DNA of 64,000 bases from Dechloromonas sp. A34 (GCF_026261605.1 NZ_CP102486.1:1240001-1304000); one strand, 5' to 3'; shown: positions 1 to 7,678, counted from the first letter of the stretch. Numbers and translations: made by a program. The notes: generated by a model not told the origin, from the sequence alone.

Positions 1-127
1 TTTCGATCTGCCGGATGTTCTCGTCGAGCGGGCCGCAGAGATTGGCGAGCAGCGTGTTGTCGACCGGCGCCAGCGAGATATCGACCGGTTTGCTCTTCGG
101 CGCGGGCCTAGTCTTCGCGGATGACAA
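1..127 (-). CDS. phoH: PhoH-like (YbeZ) ATPase, N-terminal fragment cut by the window edge
   Basis: Only about 42 codons are visible. The reading frame gives a segment with [21 protein letters not shown], the conserved N-terminal stretch of PhoH/YbeZ proteins, P-loop nucleotide-binding proteins often found directly after miaB and before ybeY. The frame overlaps the end of miaB, and the only in-frame start is a TTG at 127, inside the last codons of miaB, which would mean translational coupling. The ATPase domain lies outside the window. The family call is from the N-terminal motif and the gene order; the exact start is an inference. Confidence 0.8.
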   Translation of the reverse strand, partial: MSSAKTRPAPKSKPVDISLAPVDNTLLANLCGPLDENIRQIE

Positions 128-1445
128 TCTCGCCCCTCAGGCTATGGGCCAGTGCCGATGTGATGCGGACATCGACGAAGGTGTTGATCAGCCGCGGGTT
201 GCCAACAAAGTTGACGATGCGGTTGTTGTCGGTGCGTCCGGCCAGTTCGTGCACATCCTTCTTCGAGGTGCCCTCGACCAGTACGCGCTGGACGCTTCCG
301 ACCATGGCCTGGCTGATCACCTGGGCCTGTTCGTCGATGCGCTTTTGCAGGCGGCTCAGGCGGGCCGATTTGACGGCGGCCGGCGTCGAATCGTCGAGTT
401 CCAGGGCCGGCGTGCCCGGCCGCGGGCTATAGACGAAGGAGAACGAGTTGTCGAAGCCGACCTCGTCGATCAGCTTCATGGTCTTTTCGAAATCGTCGTC
501 GCTTTCGCCGGGGAAGCCGACGATGAAGTCCGTGGACAGCGAAATGTCGGGCCGCGCCGCGCGCAGCTTGCGGATGATCGACTTGTATTCGAGCGTCGTG
601 TAGCCGCGCTTCATCGCCGCCAGCACGCGGTCGGAGCCGGCCTGGACCGGCAGGTGCAGATGCGAGACCAGCTTCGGCACCGTGGCGTAGGTATCGATCA
701 GGCGCTGCGACATTTCGCGCGGATGCGAGGTCGTGTAGCGGATGCGCTCGACGCCGGGAACTTCGGCGATGTACTCGATCAACATCGCCAGGTCAGCCTT
801 CTCGTCGGTGCCCGGCATGTCGCCGCGATAGGCATTGACGTTCTGGCCGAGCAGCGTGACCTCGACGACGCCATTGGCGGCCAGGCCGGCGACTTCGGTC
901 AGCACGTCCTCGAACGGCCGCGACACTTCGCCGCCGCGGGTGTAGGGCACGATGCAGAATGTGCAGAACTTGGAGCAGCCTTCCATGATCGAGACGAACG
1001 CCGAGGCACCTTTGACTTCGGCCGGCGGCATGGCGTCGAACTTCTCGATTTCCGGGAAGGAGACGTCGACCGCAGCCTTGCCCTTGGCTTTGCGCTCGGC
1101 AATTAGTTGCGGCAGGCGATGCAGGGTCTGCGGGCCGAAGACGATATCGACGTAAGGGGCGCGGGCGACGATGGCATCGCCTTCCTGGCTGGCGACGCAA
1201 CCGCCGACGCCGATCACCAGATTGGGATTCAGTTGTTTCAGGTGCCGGACCCGGCCCAGATCGTGGAAGACCTTCTCCTGCGCCTTTTCGCGCACCGAGC
1301 AGGTATTGAACAGGATGATGTCGGCCTCTTCGGGGTTCTCGGTCCTGACAATTGTTTCGGAAGCATTGAGCACATCGGCCATCTTGTCCGAATCGTACTC
1401 ATTCATCTGGCACCCGAAAGTGCGGATGAATAATTTCTTGGGCAT
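108..1445 (-). CDS. miaB: tRNA-2-methylthio-N6-dimethylallyladenosine synthase MiaB
   Basis: Radical-SAM methylthiotransferase that adds a methylthio group to i6A37 of tRNAs reading UNN codons. The N-terminal UPF0004 domain has its three cluster cysteines (FGCQMN, NTCSVR, GGCVAS). The central radical-SAM motif CxxxCxxC is in CSKFCTFC, followed by PYTRGGE, and a C-terminal TRAM domain ends at VIRED. Length (445 aa) fits the family. I chose ATG 1445 ([12 protein letters not shown]); an in-frame TTG six codons upstream at 1463 is possible, and neither has a clear ribosome-binding site. It is followed by phoH, the usual miaB-ybeZ order. Confidence 0.95.
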   Translation of the reverse strand: MPKKLFIRTFGCQMNEYDSDKMADVLNASETIVRTENPEEADIILFNTCSVREKAQEKVFHDLGRVRHLKQLNPNLVIGVGGCVASQEGDAIVARAPYVDIVFGPQTLHRLPQLIAERKAKGKAAVDVSFPEIEKFDAMPPAEVKGASAFVSIMEGCSKFCTFCIVPYTRGGEVSRPFEDVLTEVAGLAANGVVEVTLLGQNVNAYRGDMPGTDEKADLAMLIEYIAEVPGVERIRYTTSHPREMSQRLIDTYATVPKLVSHLHLPVQAGSDRVLAAMKRGYTTLEYKSIIRKLRAARPDISLSTDFIVGFPGESDDDFEKTMKLIDEVGFDNSFSFVYSPRPGTPALELDDSTPAAVKSARLSRLQKRIDEQAQVISQAMVGSVQRVLVEGTSKKDVHELAGRTDNNRIVNFVGNPRLINTFVDVRITSALAHSLRGEIVIRED

Positions 1446-1508
1446 GGGTAAATTACTTTGCAAATCAGGGGTTGCCGGTTCGGCAACGGGGCCGCCGGAA
1501 AGGTGTTC

Positions 1509-1514
1509 ATTATA
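1509..1514 (-). promoter_or_regulatory. Probable -10 element for miaB
   Basis: On the minus strand this reads TATAAT, about 64 bases upstream of the miaB ATG. No good -35 is visible at 16-18 bases; the area overlaps the divergent tRNA-Met promoter. A tentative assignment from sequence alone. Confidence 0.4.
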
Positions 1515-1530
1515 ACCGAGCGCAAATGCC

Positions 1531-1560
1531 TTGACCGGAGAAAGCTCGGCAAACTATAAT
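1531..1560 (+). promoter_or_regulatory. sigma-70 promoter of tRNA-Met
   Basis: TTGACC (1531-1536), an 18-base spacer, and a consensus TATAAT (1555-1560) lie 18 bases before the tRNA. The hexamers are close to consensus, as expected for a stable-RNA promoter. Confidence 0.8.
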
Positions 1561-1577
1561 CCGCGCCCTCAAAGCGT

Positions 1578-1654
1578 GGTGATGTAGCTCAGTTGGTTAG
1601 AGCGGTGGATTCATAACCCACAGGTCGGCAGTTCAATTCTGCCCATCACCACCA
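1578..1654 (+). tRNA. tRNA-Met (anticodon CAT), 77 nt
   Basis: A complete cloverleaf can be folded: acceptor GGTGATG with CATCACC, D arm GCTC/GAGC, anticodon loop TTCATAA, T arm GGCAG/CTGCC with TTCAATT, discriminator A and an encoded CCA end. The last anticodon-stem pair is an A-C mismatch. The acceptor stem starts G-C and therefore looks like an elongator tRNA-Met rather than an initiator. Its last 45 bases are repeated exactly at 4228-4272, so the gene is the target of an integrated element that rebuilt the 3' end. Confidence 0.95.
1610..1654 (+). repeat. Left attachment-type repeat (45 bp, inside tRNA-Met)
   Basis: From the anticodon loop to the CCA end, this is identical over 45 bases to 4228-4272. 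The bases just outside differ (A versus T on the left, C versus G on the right), so the repeat ends are sharp. This is the layout left by a site-specific integrase acting on a tRNA gene. Confidence 0.9.
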
Positions 1655-1666
1655 CCAGTACATGGA

Positions 1667-1697
1667 AACGGCCAACCCAAGCGGGTTGGCCGTTTTT
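1667..1697 (+). terminator. Rho-independent terminator after tRNA-Met
   Basis: A perfect 12-bp stem (1667-1678 with 1683-1694), loop AAGC, then T5. It lies inside the island, so it was brought in with the element and now ends the tRNA transcript. Confidence 0.85.
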
Positions 1698-1700
1698 GTT

Positions 1701-1719
1701 TCTGGTCCATTTCTGGTCC
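1701..1719 (+). repeat. Tandem TCTGGTCC repeat, left inner end of the island
   Basis: Two copies of TCTGGTCC spaced 11 bases apart, start to start. The same 19-base arrangement with one mismatch occurs at 4054-4072 near the other end. Possible arm-type binding site of the lost integrase; function is inference. Confidence 0.5.
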
Positions 1720-1870
1720 AAATTTGGCAGTGGTAGGCCCTCCATATGCTCGGCCTTGAGGTCTTTCCTCCGATTAGATGATCGGGGTAAGCAGAGTGCC
1801 GGCCATGTCACCCGCGTAGAGTTGATGTACGATCCTCTCACCAAATTCTCTCAGCTCCACATGCAGCCTT

Positions 1871-2587
1871 ATGGCAACCACACTGCTTTTTGTCGATGCG
1901 GATAACCAAGCACCGATCCTTGCCACAACGCTAACCCGGTTTCTGAAAACTATCGGGCGTGAGTCCGCCAAAGCCATCGTCGCTGGCAACGGTGTAGGAG
2001 ATCGTGTTAGAAACTGGGAGTTGGCTCTCAAGGAGGCCCGTCCGGACATCGAAGTGGCATGCCATGTGGCGCCGCCCCGCAAACAGTCCGCCGATGTTCG
2101 CTTGATGTTTGAGCTTGCACCGTTCTATCACGGACAGCCAGACTCAGCCGTGCTGCTGGTGATCTTTTCTCGCGACGACCTGCTAGTGGCGGCAGCCGAG
2201 TGCTTGGTGCAGAAGGGGCACAACGCCATGGTCGTGGTGGGGTCGTCCTCTAATGGCACATCCTTGGTCACTGACGTACCAGTGGTGGTCTTACCATCAC
2301 CTCAAGTCGCTGCCGCACAAGTAGCGCCAGCGCCTATACACGACGTCGCTACAGCGCGCCCTGCCAATCAATCAGACACCAAACCCGATAACGCTGTTGT
2401 TACAACAGCAATCACTAAAATTCGGCAGCAACTTAAACCCAACAAGCAGGGAGGCTATGCTGCTTCTGCGGTCGGGCAGGTGCTTGCACAGCTTGGTCAC
2501 GACAAGGCAAATCGAACCAAGATCGTTAAACAGATTCCGAATTTGAAGGAGGTCGGGACAGGCCCCGAGAAGCGACTGATCTTCTGA
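1871..2587 (+). CDS. NYN (PIN-like) domain protein with C-terminal OST-HTH/LOTUS-like domain
   Basis: 238 aa. The N-terminal part (about 1-145) has the acidic pattern of NYN/LabA-type RNase domains: LFVDADN near residue 6, QSADVRLMFELAPF near 75, and VIFSRDDLL near 97, which would supply the metal-binding aspartates. A low-complexity Ala/Pro linker (about 145-175) leads to a basic segment (about 175-238, ITKIRQQL through KRLIF) resembling the OST-HTH/LOTUS winged helix that follows NYN domains in many bacterial proteins. The likely role is RNA binding and cleavage. The ATG at 1871 begins directly with the conserved strand; no strong ribosome-binding site is seen. G+C is lower than neighbours, and the gene is the only intact non-transposase cargo of the tRNA-Met island. 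Target and biological role are unknown. Confidence 0.75.
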   Translation: MATTLLFVDADNQAPILATTLTRFLKTIGRESAKAIVAGNGVGDRVRNWELALKEARPDIEVACHVAPPRKQSADVRLMFELAPFYHGQPDSAVLLVIFSRDDLLVAAAECLVQKGHNAMVVVGSSSNGTSLVTDVPVVVLPSPQVAAAQVAPAPIHDVATARPANQSDTKPDNAVVTTAITKIRQQLKPNKQGGYAASAVGQVLAQLGHDKANRTKIVKQIPNLKEVGTGPEKRLIF

Positions 2588-2671
2588 ACTGTCTTTGCCA
2601 GGGGCAATAAATAGTCCGGTGTAATCTGTTGCTTCTTTATCCCCATTTCTATCTTTAGATTACCCGGTCAG

Positions 2672-2700
2672 AAAAAAGCCCCGCTGTCACGGCGGGGCTT
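2672..2700 (-). terminator. Rho-independent terminator of the broken minus-strand gene
   Basis: A perfect 9-bp stem (2676-2684 with 2692-2700) followed on the minus strand by T6. It starts 5 bases after the stop at 2705, which supports that the minus-strand fragment was once a real gene. Confidence 0.8.
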
Positions 2701-2704
2701 CAGA

Positions 2705-2883
2705 TCAATCTGTTTCAGGCGTTGGCGGATCGGGAATGAATATTTTCGAAGTATCCAGCCCGTCGAACAGGATCACCAGCCGGGGAACAGCGGCGGCCGC
2801 CCGTGGTGTACGGGGCACGAAGTTGTCGAATACATCCCCCTTGGTGCCGTTCCGGACGTCATTGATCGTGACAGGCAACCCGA
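2705..2883 (-). pseudogene. 3' fragment of an unknown gene cut by the IS element
   Basis: About 58 codons remain, reading LPVTINDVRNGTKGDVF near the cut and ending PDPPTPETD before TGA at 2705. The frame stays open to the point where IS3-type OrfA sequence begins, then runs antisense into the transposase. A perfect terminator directly downstream shows this was a real 3' end. I do not recognise the family. The missing 5' part is not elsewhere in the window, so the insertion was followed by a deletion. Confidence 0.55.
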
Positions 2884-3119
2884 TCATCGGCTTTTTGCAG
2901 CAGGCAGAAGTTGGCATACCGATCAAGGAACTGTGTCGGCAGCATGGCTTCAGTGATGCCTCGTTCTACAACTGGCGAGCGAAGTTTGGCGGCATGACGG
3001 TTCCGGACGCCAAGCGCCTGAAAGAGCTGGAAGCCGAGAACGGCAAGCTCAAGCGGCTACTGGCGGAATCGATCCTCGATGCCGAGGCACTCAAGGCCGC
3101 TTTAGGCCGAAAACGCTGA
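2883..3119 (+). pseudogene. IS3-family OrfA, 5'-truncated
   Basis: From IIGFLQQAE onward the protein matches IS407-type OrfA: a helix-turn-helix ([23 protein letters not shown]) and a leucine-rich coiled coil ending KAALGRKR. The usual first ten or so codons are gone; upstream codons (the open frame extends back to 2736) derive from antisense reading of the broken gene. A fusion protein could be made but would lack the native N-terminus. Confidence 0.8.
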
Positions 3120-3145
3120 GCCCCCGGCAAAAGCGTGAGGTAGTC

Positions 3146-3976
3146 ATGGTGATGCAGGAATCGACAGCGATTTCCGAGCGCCGTGCCTGCCTGCTGGTGG
3201 GTTTATCGCGCACGGTCCTGCATTACGAATCGAAAGTGCAGCCAGAGAACGAGCAATTACAGGCAAGGCTGGTTGAACTGGCCGGCGAGCGCCGCCGGTT
3301 CGGCTATCGCCGTCTGCATGCCTTGGTTCGCCGTGAGGGGGTTCAGGCCAATCACAAGCGTATCTATCGCCTCTACAGCGATGCCGGGCTGTCGGTTCGG
3401 CGCCGCAAGAAGCGACATGGTGTAGCCGTTGAGCGGCAGGCGCTGGAATTGCCGTCCTCACCGAACCAGGTCTGGTCGATGGATTTTGTCAGTGACGCAT
3501 TGGCCAATGGCCGCCGGATCAAGGTGCTGACCATCGTCGATGACTTCAGCAAGGAGGCCATCGATCTCGCCGTTGATTTCGGAATATCAGGACATTACGT
3601 GACCCGTGTGCTCGATCAGGCGGCTCGTTTCAGGGGCTATCCCAAGGCGATCCGGACTGACCAGGGGCCAGAATTCACTGGCAAGGCATTAGACCAATGG
3701 GCCTACCAGCACGGCGTGCAGCTCAAGCTGATCCAGGCGGGCAAACCGACGCAGAATGCGTTCATCGAGAGCTTCAATGGCCGGTTCCGGGATGAGTGCC
3801 TGAACGACCATTGGTTTACGAGCCTGCCCCAGGCTCGTATCCTGATTGCCGCTTGGCGCCGAGACTACAACCAGCATCGGCCGCATAGCTCACTGGACTA
3901 CCTGACGCCGGCAGAGTTTGCGGCCAAGCATCGATCCAGTGATCCCGATGATTCTGTCGGGAAAGGATGTCTTTAG
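3146..3976 (+). CDS. IS3-family transposase OrfB (DDE integrase core)
   Basis: 276 aa with an N-terminal HTH_21 region ([13 protein letters not shown] segment at about 50-60) and an rve integrase core. The catalytic triad is visible: D in [11 protein letters not shown] in IRTDQGPEF, and E in [14 protein letters not shown]. The frame is open upstream of ATG 3146 through SPRQKREVV, so translation may begin nearer the orfA stop or arise by frameshifting, as in other IS3 elements. The catalytic core looks intact although the element has lost its left end. Confidence 0.9.
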   Translation: MVMQESTAISERRACLLVGLSRTVLHYESKVQPENEQLQARLVELAGERRRFGYRRLHALVRREGVQANHKRIYRLYSDAGLSVRRRKKRHGVAVERQALELPSSPNQVWSMDFVSDALANGRRIKVLTIVDDFSKEAIDLAVDFGISGHYVTRVLDQAARFRGYPKAIRTDQGPEFTGKALDQWAYQHGVQLKLIQAGKPTQNAFIESFNGRFRDECLNDHWFTSLPQARILIAAWRRDYNQHRPHSSLDYLTPAEFAAKHRSSDPDDSVGKGCL

Positions 3977-4035
3977 AAGTGCAAACCAAGGACTTTTACT
4001 AAAACGCCCTTGGCACTAAATCCGGGGGCACCTCA

Positions 4036-4227
4036 AGCCAGGACCGGGCGGCGTCTGGTCCAGTTCTGGTCCGGGCGCGCCTGTAGCTTCAATGATGCGC
4101 TCCCTTGGGCAGGTTTCAGTGCTTAAAATTTTTCGGCGGGAAAACCCTTCCGGAAATCTTGTCGGCCAAGGTGGCGGGCTGCTATCAAGCGCGCCCTAAT
4201 CAGTGGAAAAAAGTATTGTGTAAGGTT
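4036..4227. other. Right part of the island, no gene seen
   Basis: From the IS right end to the right repeat there is no convincing coding region on either strand. The only structure I see is the tandem TCTGGTCC repeat at 4054-4072. This may be what is left of the original element's recombination module. Confidence 0.5.
4054..4072 (+). repeat. Tandem TCTGGTCC repeat, right inner end of the island
   Basis: Same orientation and spacing as 1701-1719, 18 of 19 bases identical. It lies outside the IS, 156 bases before the right att-type copy. Confidence 0.5.
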
Positions 4228-4272
4228 TTCATAACCCACAGGTCGGCAGTTCAATTCTGCCCATCACCACCA
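4228..4272 (+). repeat. Right attachment-type repeat (tRNA-Met 3' copy)
   Basis: Exact 45-bp copy of tRNA-Met bases 1610-1654 without the 5' half of the tRNA, so it is not a functional gene. It marks the original chromosomal end of the tRNA gene. Confidence 0.9.
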
Positions 4273-4282
4273 GAAACACGGG

Positions 4283-4309
4283 AACCCGCTGATTCGTCAG
4301 CGGGTTTTT
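4283..4309 (+). terminator. Ancestral tRNA-Met terminator, displaced by the island
   Basis: A 10-bp stem (4283-4292 with 4297-4306), loop TTCG and T5, 10 bases after the tRNA fragment. Its position matches a former terminator of the uninterrupted tRNA gene. Confidence 0.8.
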
Positions 4310-4395
4310 CCGTTTACGCCGGCGGAAATGGCATGCTGTCGCGAACCATTCGCCATTTGCTGCCCTCTGACGATCACTGACAGGAGATTGCTGAA

Positions 4396-4653
4396 ATGAA
4401 GAATGTGACGGTTACGATCAAGCTCGAAATGGAAGTCCCGGACGATTGGGAACTGGCGAAGACCTCGGATGGCATCGATATCCTGAGCATGGGAAACGGT
4501 CAGTATCTGGACCTTACCTTCGAGCCGATGGTGACGGATGATATCGAGGGCACCTGGACGAATGAGGTCGACGAGGGCTTTATGGACGCACTGATGGATA
4601 TGGTTGTTTCCGAAGACGTCGCCTACACGCTGACGGTGCCGCCAGCGCACTGA
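4396..4653 (+). CDS. Small acidic protein of unknown function
   Basis: 85 aa, starting MKNVTVTIKLEMEVPDDWEL and ending TVPPAH. An AGGAG ribosome-binding site lies 10 bases before the ATG. Composition is acidic, with no signal peptide or membrane segment and no motif I can name. It is convergent with gst, with only 6 bases between the stops. Codon use looks like the chromosome, so it is outside the island. Probably a real small protein; no function can be given. Confidence 0.7.
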   Translation: MKNVTVTIKLEMEVPDDWELAKTSDGIDILSMGNGQYLDLTFEPMVTDDIEGTWTNEVDEGFMDALMDMVVSEDVAYTLTVPPAH

Positions 4654-4659
4654 GCGTTC

Positions 4660-5265
4660 TCAGGCCAGGCCTTCACTTTTCAGTGCAGCCTGTACGGCCG
4701 GCCGGGCTCCGACGCGGGCGTGATAGACGGCCACGTTGGGCCAGCGGGCGAGATCGAGCTTGACGAATTTTGTCCAGTTCAGGACGGTGAACAGATAGGC
4801 GTCGGCGACGCTGAAGTTTTCACCGAGCAGGTATGATTTGCCGGCCAGCTGGGTATTTACGTAGTCCAGGCGGCGCTCCAGGTTGCCCAAGGCGGCAGCC
4901 TTCCAGTCGTCGCTGCTGGCGGGATTGAAGAAGGGGCTGAAGGAGCGGTGCAGCTCGGTGCCAATGAAGGTCAGCCAGCTTTGCAGACGATAGCGTTCCA
5001 GCGTGCCGTTGGCCGGGGCCAGTTTCTTTTCCGGCACCTGATCGGCCAGATACTGGACGATGGCCGGCCCTTCGGTCAGCACCTCGCCGCTGTCCAGTTG
5101 CAGGGCGGGCACATAACCCTTGGGATTGATTGCCCAGTAGTCGGCGCCGCTGGCCGTGACCTTGGTCTTGAGATCGACGGCTTCGGTTTCGTAGGGCAGG
5201 CCGGACTCTTCGAGCACGATGTGCGGCGACAGGGAACAAGCGCCGGCTTTCAGAAATAGTTTCAT
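4660..5265 (-). CDS. Glutathione S-transferase (beta-class-like, GstA type)
   Basis: 201 aa. The N-terminal thioredoxin fold begins [20 protein letters not shown], with the Cys-Ser of beta-class GSTs near residue 10, then NPKGYVPAL (cis-Pro loop) and the [11 protein letters not shown] glutathione contact. The C-terminal helical domain has the N-capping [10 protein letters not shown] motif. It is cytosolic and likely conjugates or reduces hydrophobic electrophiles and peroxides. It follows ahpF on the same strand, which suggests one oxidative-stress transcription unit; a perfect inverted repeat separates the two. Confidence 0.92.
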   Translation of the reverse strand: MKLFLKAGACSLSPHIVLEESGLPYETEAVDLKTKVTASGADYWAINPKGYVPALQLDSGEVLTEGPAIVQYLADQVPEKKLAPANGTLERYRLQSWLTFIGTELHRSFSPFFNPASSDDWKAAALGNLERRLDYVNTQLAGKSYLLGENFSVADAYLFTVLNWTKFVKLDLARWPNVAVYHARVGARPAVQAALKSEGLA

Positions 5266-5287
5266 GAGCGTCTCCTTGGCTGTAATT

Positions 5288-5315
5288 GTTAACTCCGGCA
5301 GCAGCCGGAGTTAAC
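5288..5315 (-). repeat. Perfect 12-bp inverted repeat between ahpF and gst
   Basis: GTTAACTCCGGC, loop AGCA, then its exact complement. No T-run follows on the minus strand, so it is either a processing/stability hairpin or a weak terminator that limits gst expression from ahpF. Confidence 0.6.
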
Positions 5316-5354
5316 TTCAGAGGCAAGGATATGCCAAAAGGTTCCAGCTTGGCT

Positions 5355-6907
5355 TCAGGCCGGGCCGAGCTCCTGATCAGGTGGTCGAAGGCGCTCAGCG
5401 AGGCCGTGGCGCCGGCGCCCATGGCGATGATGATCTGCTTGTAAGGCACCGTCGTGCAGTCGCCGGCCGCGAACACGCCGGGCACCGAGGTCTGGCCCTT
5501 GGCGTCGATCTCGATCTCGCCGCGTTGAGACAATTCAAGTGTGCCTTTCAGCCAATCGGTGTTGGGCAACAGGCCGATCTGCACGAAGATGCCTTCGAGG
5601 TCGATGCGCTTGACCGCGTCGGTATTGCGCTCCTTGTAGAGCAGACCGTCGACCTTCTCGCCATTGCCGCTGACTTCGGTGGTCAGGGCGCTGGTGATCA
5701 CCGTCACGTTCGGCAGGCTGGCCAGCTTGCGCTGCAGCACGGCATCGGCGCGCAGCTTGCTGTCGAATTCGAGGAGCGTGACATGGCCGACGATGCCGGC
5801 CAGATCGATCGCCGCCTCGACGCCCGAGTTGCCGCCGCCGATCACCGCGACGCGCTTGCCCTTGAACAGCGGGCCGTCGCAGTGCGGGCAGTAGGCGACA
5901 CCTTTGCCGCGGTATTCCTGCTCGCCGGGCACGTTCATTTCGCGCCAGCGGGCACCGGTGGCCAGAATCACTGACTTGCTCTTCACCGTCGCGCCGTTTT
6001 CCAGTTGCACCTCGATCAGGTCGCCGGGAATCAGTCTGGCGGCGCGTTGCAGATTCATGACGTCGACCTCGTAATCCTTGACGTGCTCCTCTAGGCCCAT
6101 GACCAGCTTCGGGCCATCGGTGGCCTTCACCGAGATGAAATTCTCGATGGCCAGCGTGTCCATGACCTGGCCGCCGAAACGCTCCGCCATAAGGCCGGTG
6201 CGGATGCCCTTGCGGGCTGCGTAGATGGCGGCCGAAGCGCCGGCCGGTCCGCCGCCGACGACCAGCACGTCATAGGCTTCCTTGGCATTGATTTTTTCGG
6301 CATCGCGGGCGGCGGCGCCGGTGTCGAGCTTGGCGATAATTTCCTCGATCGTCATCCGACCAGCGCCGAACTCGGCGTCATTCAGGAAAACGGTCGGCAC
6401 GGCCATGATCTTGCGACGCTCGACTTCGCCCTGGAACATCGCGCCGTCGATCATCGTGCTGGTCACACCAGGGTTGAGCACAGCCATCAGGTTCAGGGCC
6501 TGCACGACGTCCGGGCAGTTGTGGCAGGACAGCGAGATGAAGGTCTCGAACCGGAAGCTGCCGGGCAGGGCCTTGATCTGTGCGATGACTTCGGCGTCTA
6601 CCTTGGGCGGATGGCCGCCGGTCTGCAGCAGGGCGAGAACCAGCGAGGTGAATTCGTGGCCCATCGGGATGCCGGCAAAGTGGATGCGCGGCGTTTCGCC
6701 GGGCAGGCCGATAGCAAAAGAGGGGCGCAACGTGGCGCTACCGTTTTCGCGCAGGCTGACCTGGCTCGAGAGTGCGGCGATGTCGACCAGCAGGCCGCGC
6801 ATTTCCTCGGCCTTGGCGCTGTCGTCGAGCGAGGCGACCAGTTCGATCGGGCGTTGCAGCTTTTCGAGGTAGGCCTTGAGTTGCGTTTTGATGTTGGCGT
6901 CAAGCAT
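5355..6907 (-). CDS. ahpF: Alkyl hydroperoxide reductase subunit F (apparent frameshift at the last codons)
   Basis: FAD/NADH-dependent disulfide reductase that recycles AhpC. The N-terminal tandem thioredoxin-like domain has the SCHNC redox motif near residue 130. The flavoprotein part has [10 protein letters not shown] (FAD), YCPHCDG (second CxxC) and GGGNSG (NADH). As sequenced, the frame misses its stop after [10 protein letters not shown] and runs out of frame through gst to 4820 (695 codons). Adding one base to the CCC run (5362-5364 on the plus strand) gives SSAPA then TGA at 5355-5357, i.e. 517 aa, the usual size. A homopolymer error is the simplest reading; a real readthrough extension cannot be excluded. 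Confidence 0.93.
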
Positions 6908-6936
6908 GTCTTGCTCCCGGTTCAGAATTTCATTGG

Positions 6937-6958
6937 AAAGCCGGAGAGGGCCGGCTTT
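6937..6958 (-). terminator. Intercistronic hairpin between ahpC and ahpF
   Basis: An 8-bp stem AAAGCCGG/CCGGCTTT with a 6-base loop, about 30 bases before the ahpF start. There is no long T-run. It may be a partial terminator or mRNA-processing hairpin that makes ahpC more abundant than ahpF, as is usual for this pair. Confidence 0.5.
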
Positions 6959-7009
6959 GCGTTGAAATCCTCGCCGCTCCGGGCGGGAGCGACGGGGTTC
7001 AGCGTTGCC

Positions 7010-7573
7010 TTAGATCTTGCCGACCAGGTCCAGCGACGGGGCCAGGGTGGCGTCGCCTTCCTGCCACTTGGCCGGGCAGACTTCACCGGGGTGGGAGGCT
7101 ACGTACTGGGCTGCCTTGATCTTGCGCAGCAGTTCGGAAGCGTCGCGGCCGATGCCCAGGTCGTGAATCTCGGCGACCTTGATTTCGCCTTCAGGATTGA
7201 CCACGAAGGTGCCGCGCAGGGCCAGGCCTTCTTCCTCGATCATCACGTCGAAGTTGCGGGTGATGGCGCCGGTCGGGTCGCCGATCATCGGGTAGGTGAT
7301 CTTCTTGATGGTGTCGGAGGTGTCGTGCCAGGCCTTGTGGGTGAAGTGGGTGTCGGTCGACACGGAGTACACCTCGACACCGATTTTCTTGAACTCCGGA
7401 TAGACGTCGGCCATGTCGCCGAGTTCGGTGGGGCAAACGAAGGTGAAGTCGGCGGGGTAGAAGAAGAAGACGGACCACTTGCCCTTGAGGTCGGCTTCGG
7501 AAACGGGAACGAACTTGCCGTTGTGAAAAGCGGTTGCCTTGAACGGTTTGATTTGGGAATTGATGATCGACAT
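7010..7573 (-). CDS. ahpC: Alkyl hydroperoxide reductase subunit C (peroxiredoxin)
   Basis: 187 aa, typical 2-Cys AhpC. The peroxidatic Cys47 sits in FVCPTE after FFYPADFTF; the resolving Cys166 is in GEVCPAKW. The protein reduces hydrogen peroxide and organic peroxides in the cytoplasm and is re-reduced by AhpF, the next gene. An AGGAG site lies just upstream of the ATG. Upstream is a promoter with an OxyR-type palindrome, so induction by peroxide is expected. Confidence 0.97.
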   Translation of the reverse strand: MSIINSQIKPFKATAFHNGKFVPVSEADLKGKWSVFFFYPADFTFVCPTELGDMADVYPEFKKIGVEVYSVSTDTHFTHKAWHDTSDTIKKITYPMIGDPTGAITRNFDVMIEEEGLALRGTFVVNPEGEIKVAEIHDLGIGRDASELLRKIKAAQYVASHPGEVCPAKWQEGDATLAPSLDLVGKI

Positions 7574-7613
7574 CTGGGTTTCTCCTGGTGGTTAGAAATT
7601 GAACACAACGCCA

Positions 7614-7678
7614 TATTAAGTATCGCTGCCTAATTGGACCAATTGATTGAACAAATAAACAGAATAGAGATTGGCTAT
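7614..7678 (-). promoter_or_regulatory. ahpC promoter with OxyR-like site
   Basis: On the minus strand TTGGTC (7637-7642), a 17-base spacer and TTAATA (7614-7619) form a plausible promoter. Just upstream, 7664-7678 reads ATAG-N7-CTAT exactly, the core half of the OxyR consensus; the outer two tetrads are weakly matched. Position directly upstream of the -35 fits activation. The OxyR link is inference from motif and gene. Confidence 0.6.

Larger units (their letters stand above)
2883..4035 (+). mobile_element. IS3-family element (IS407-like), left end deleted
   Basis: Contains OrfA without its first codons and an intact-looking OrfB. The right end is probably near 4035, where the sequence GGGGGCACCTCA resembles the terminal repeat of this group. 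The matching left repeat is missing: IS sequence begins abruptly inside orfA at about 2883. Without the left terminal repeat the copy cannot transpose alone. Confidence 0.8.
1610..4272. mobile_element. Mini genomic island integrated in tRNA-Met
   Basis: The element is the 2.6 kb between two exact 45-bp copies of the tRNA-Met 3' half. It holds a NYN-domain gene (1871-2587), the 3' end of a broken minus-strand gene with its terminator, and a left-truncated IS3-family element. Base composition in the NYN gene is visibly lower in G+C than the flanks. No tyrosine recombinase is present, so the element looks decayed and probably cannot move by itself. A host-type terminator follows the right copy, where the tRNA terminator would have been before insertion. 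Confidence 0.85.

Noticed and set aside
1611..1844. Minus-strand open frame ending ...VVVMGRIELPTCGL
   Set aside because: It reads antisense through tRNA-Met; the RIELPTCGL ending is the usual false translation of a tRNA. A remnant of an integrase end was considered but the rest shows no recombinase motif.
4105..4380. 91-codon plus-strand frame across the right att copy
   Set aside because: It translates the tRNA fragment and terminator and has no protein features.
4820..5354. 174-codon C-terminal extension of AhpF into gst
   Set aside because: Composition becomes Arg/Gln-rich and unlike a domain, it lies over gst in another frame, and one missing C before the normal end explains it fully.
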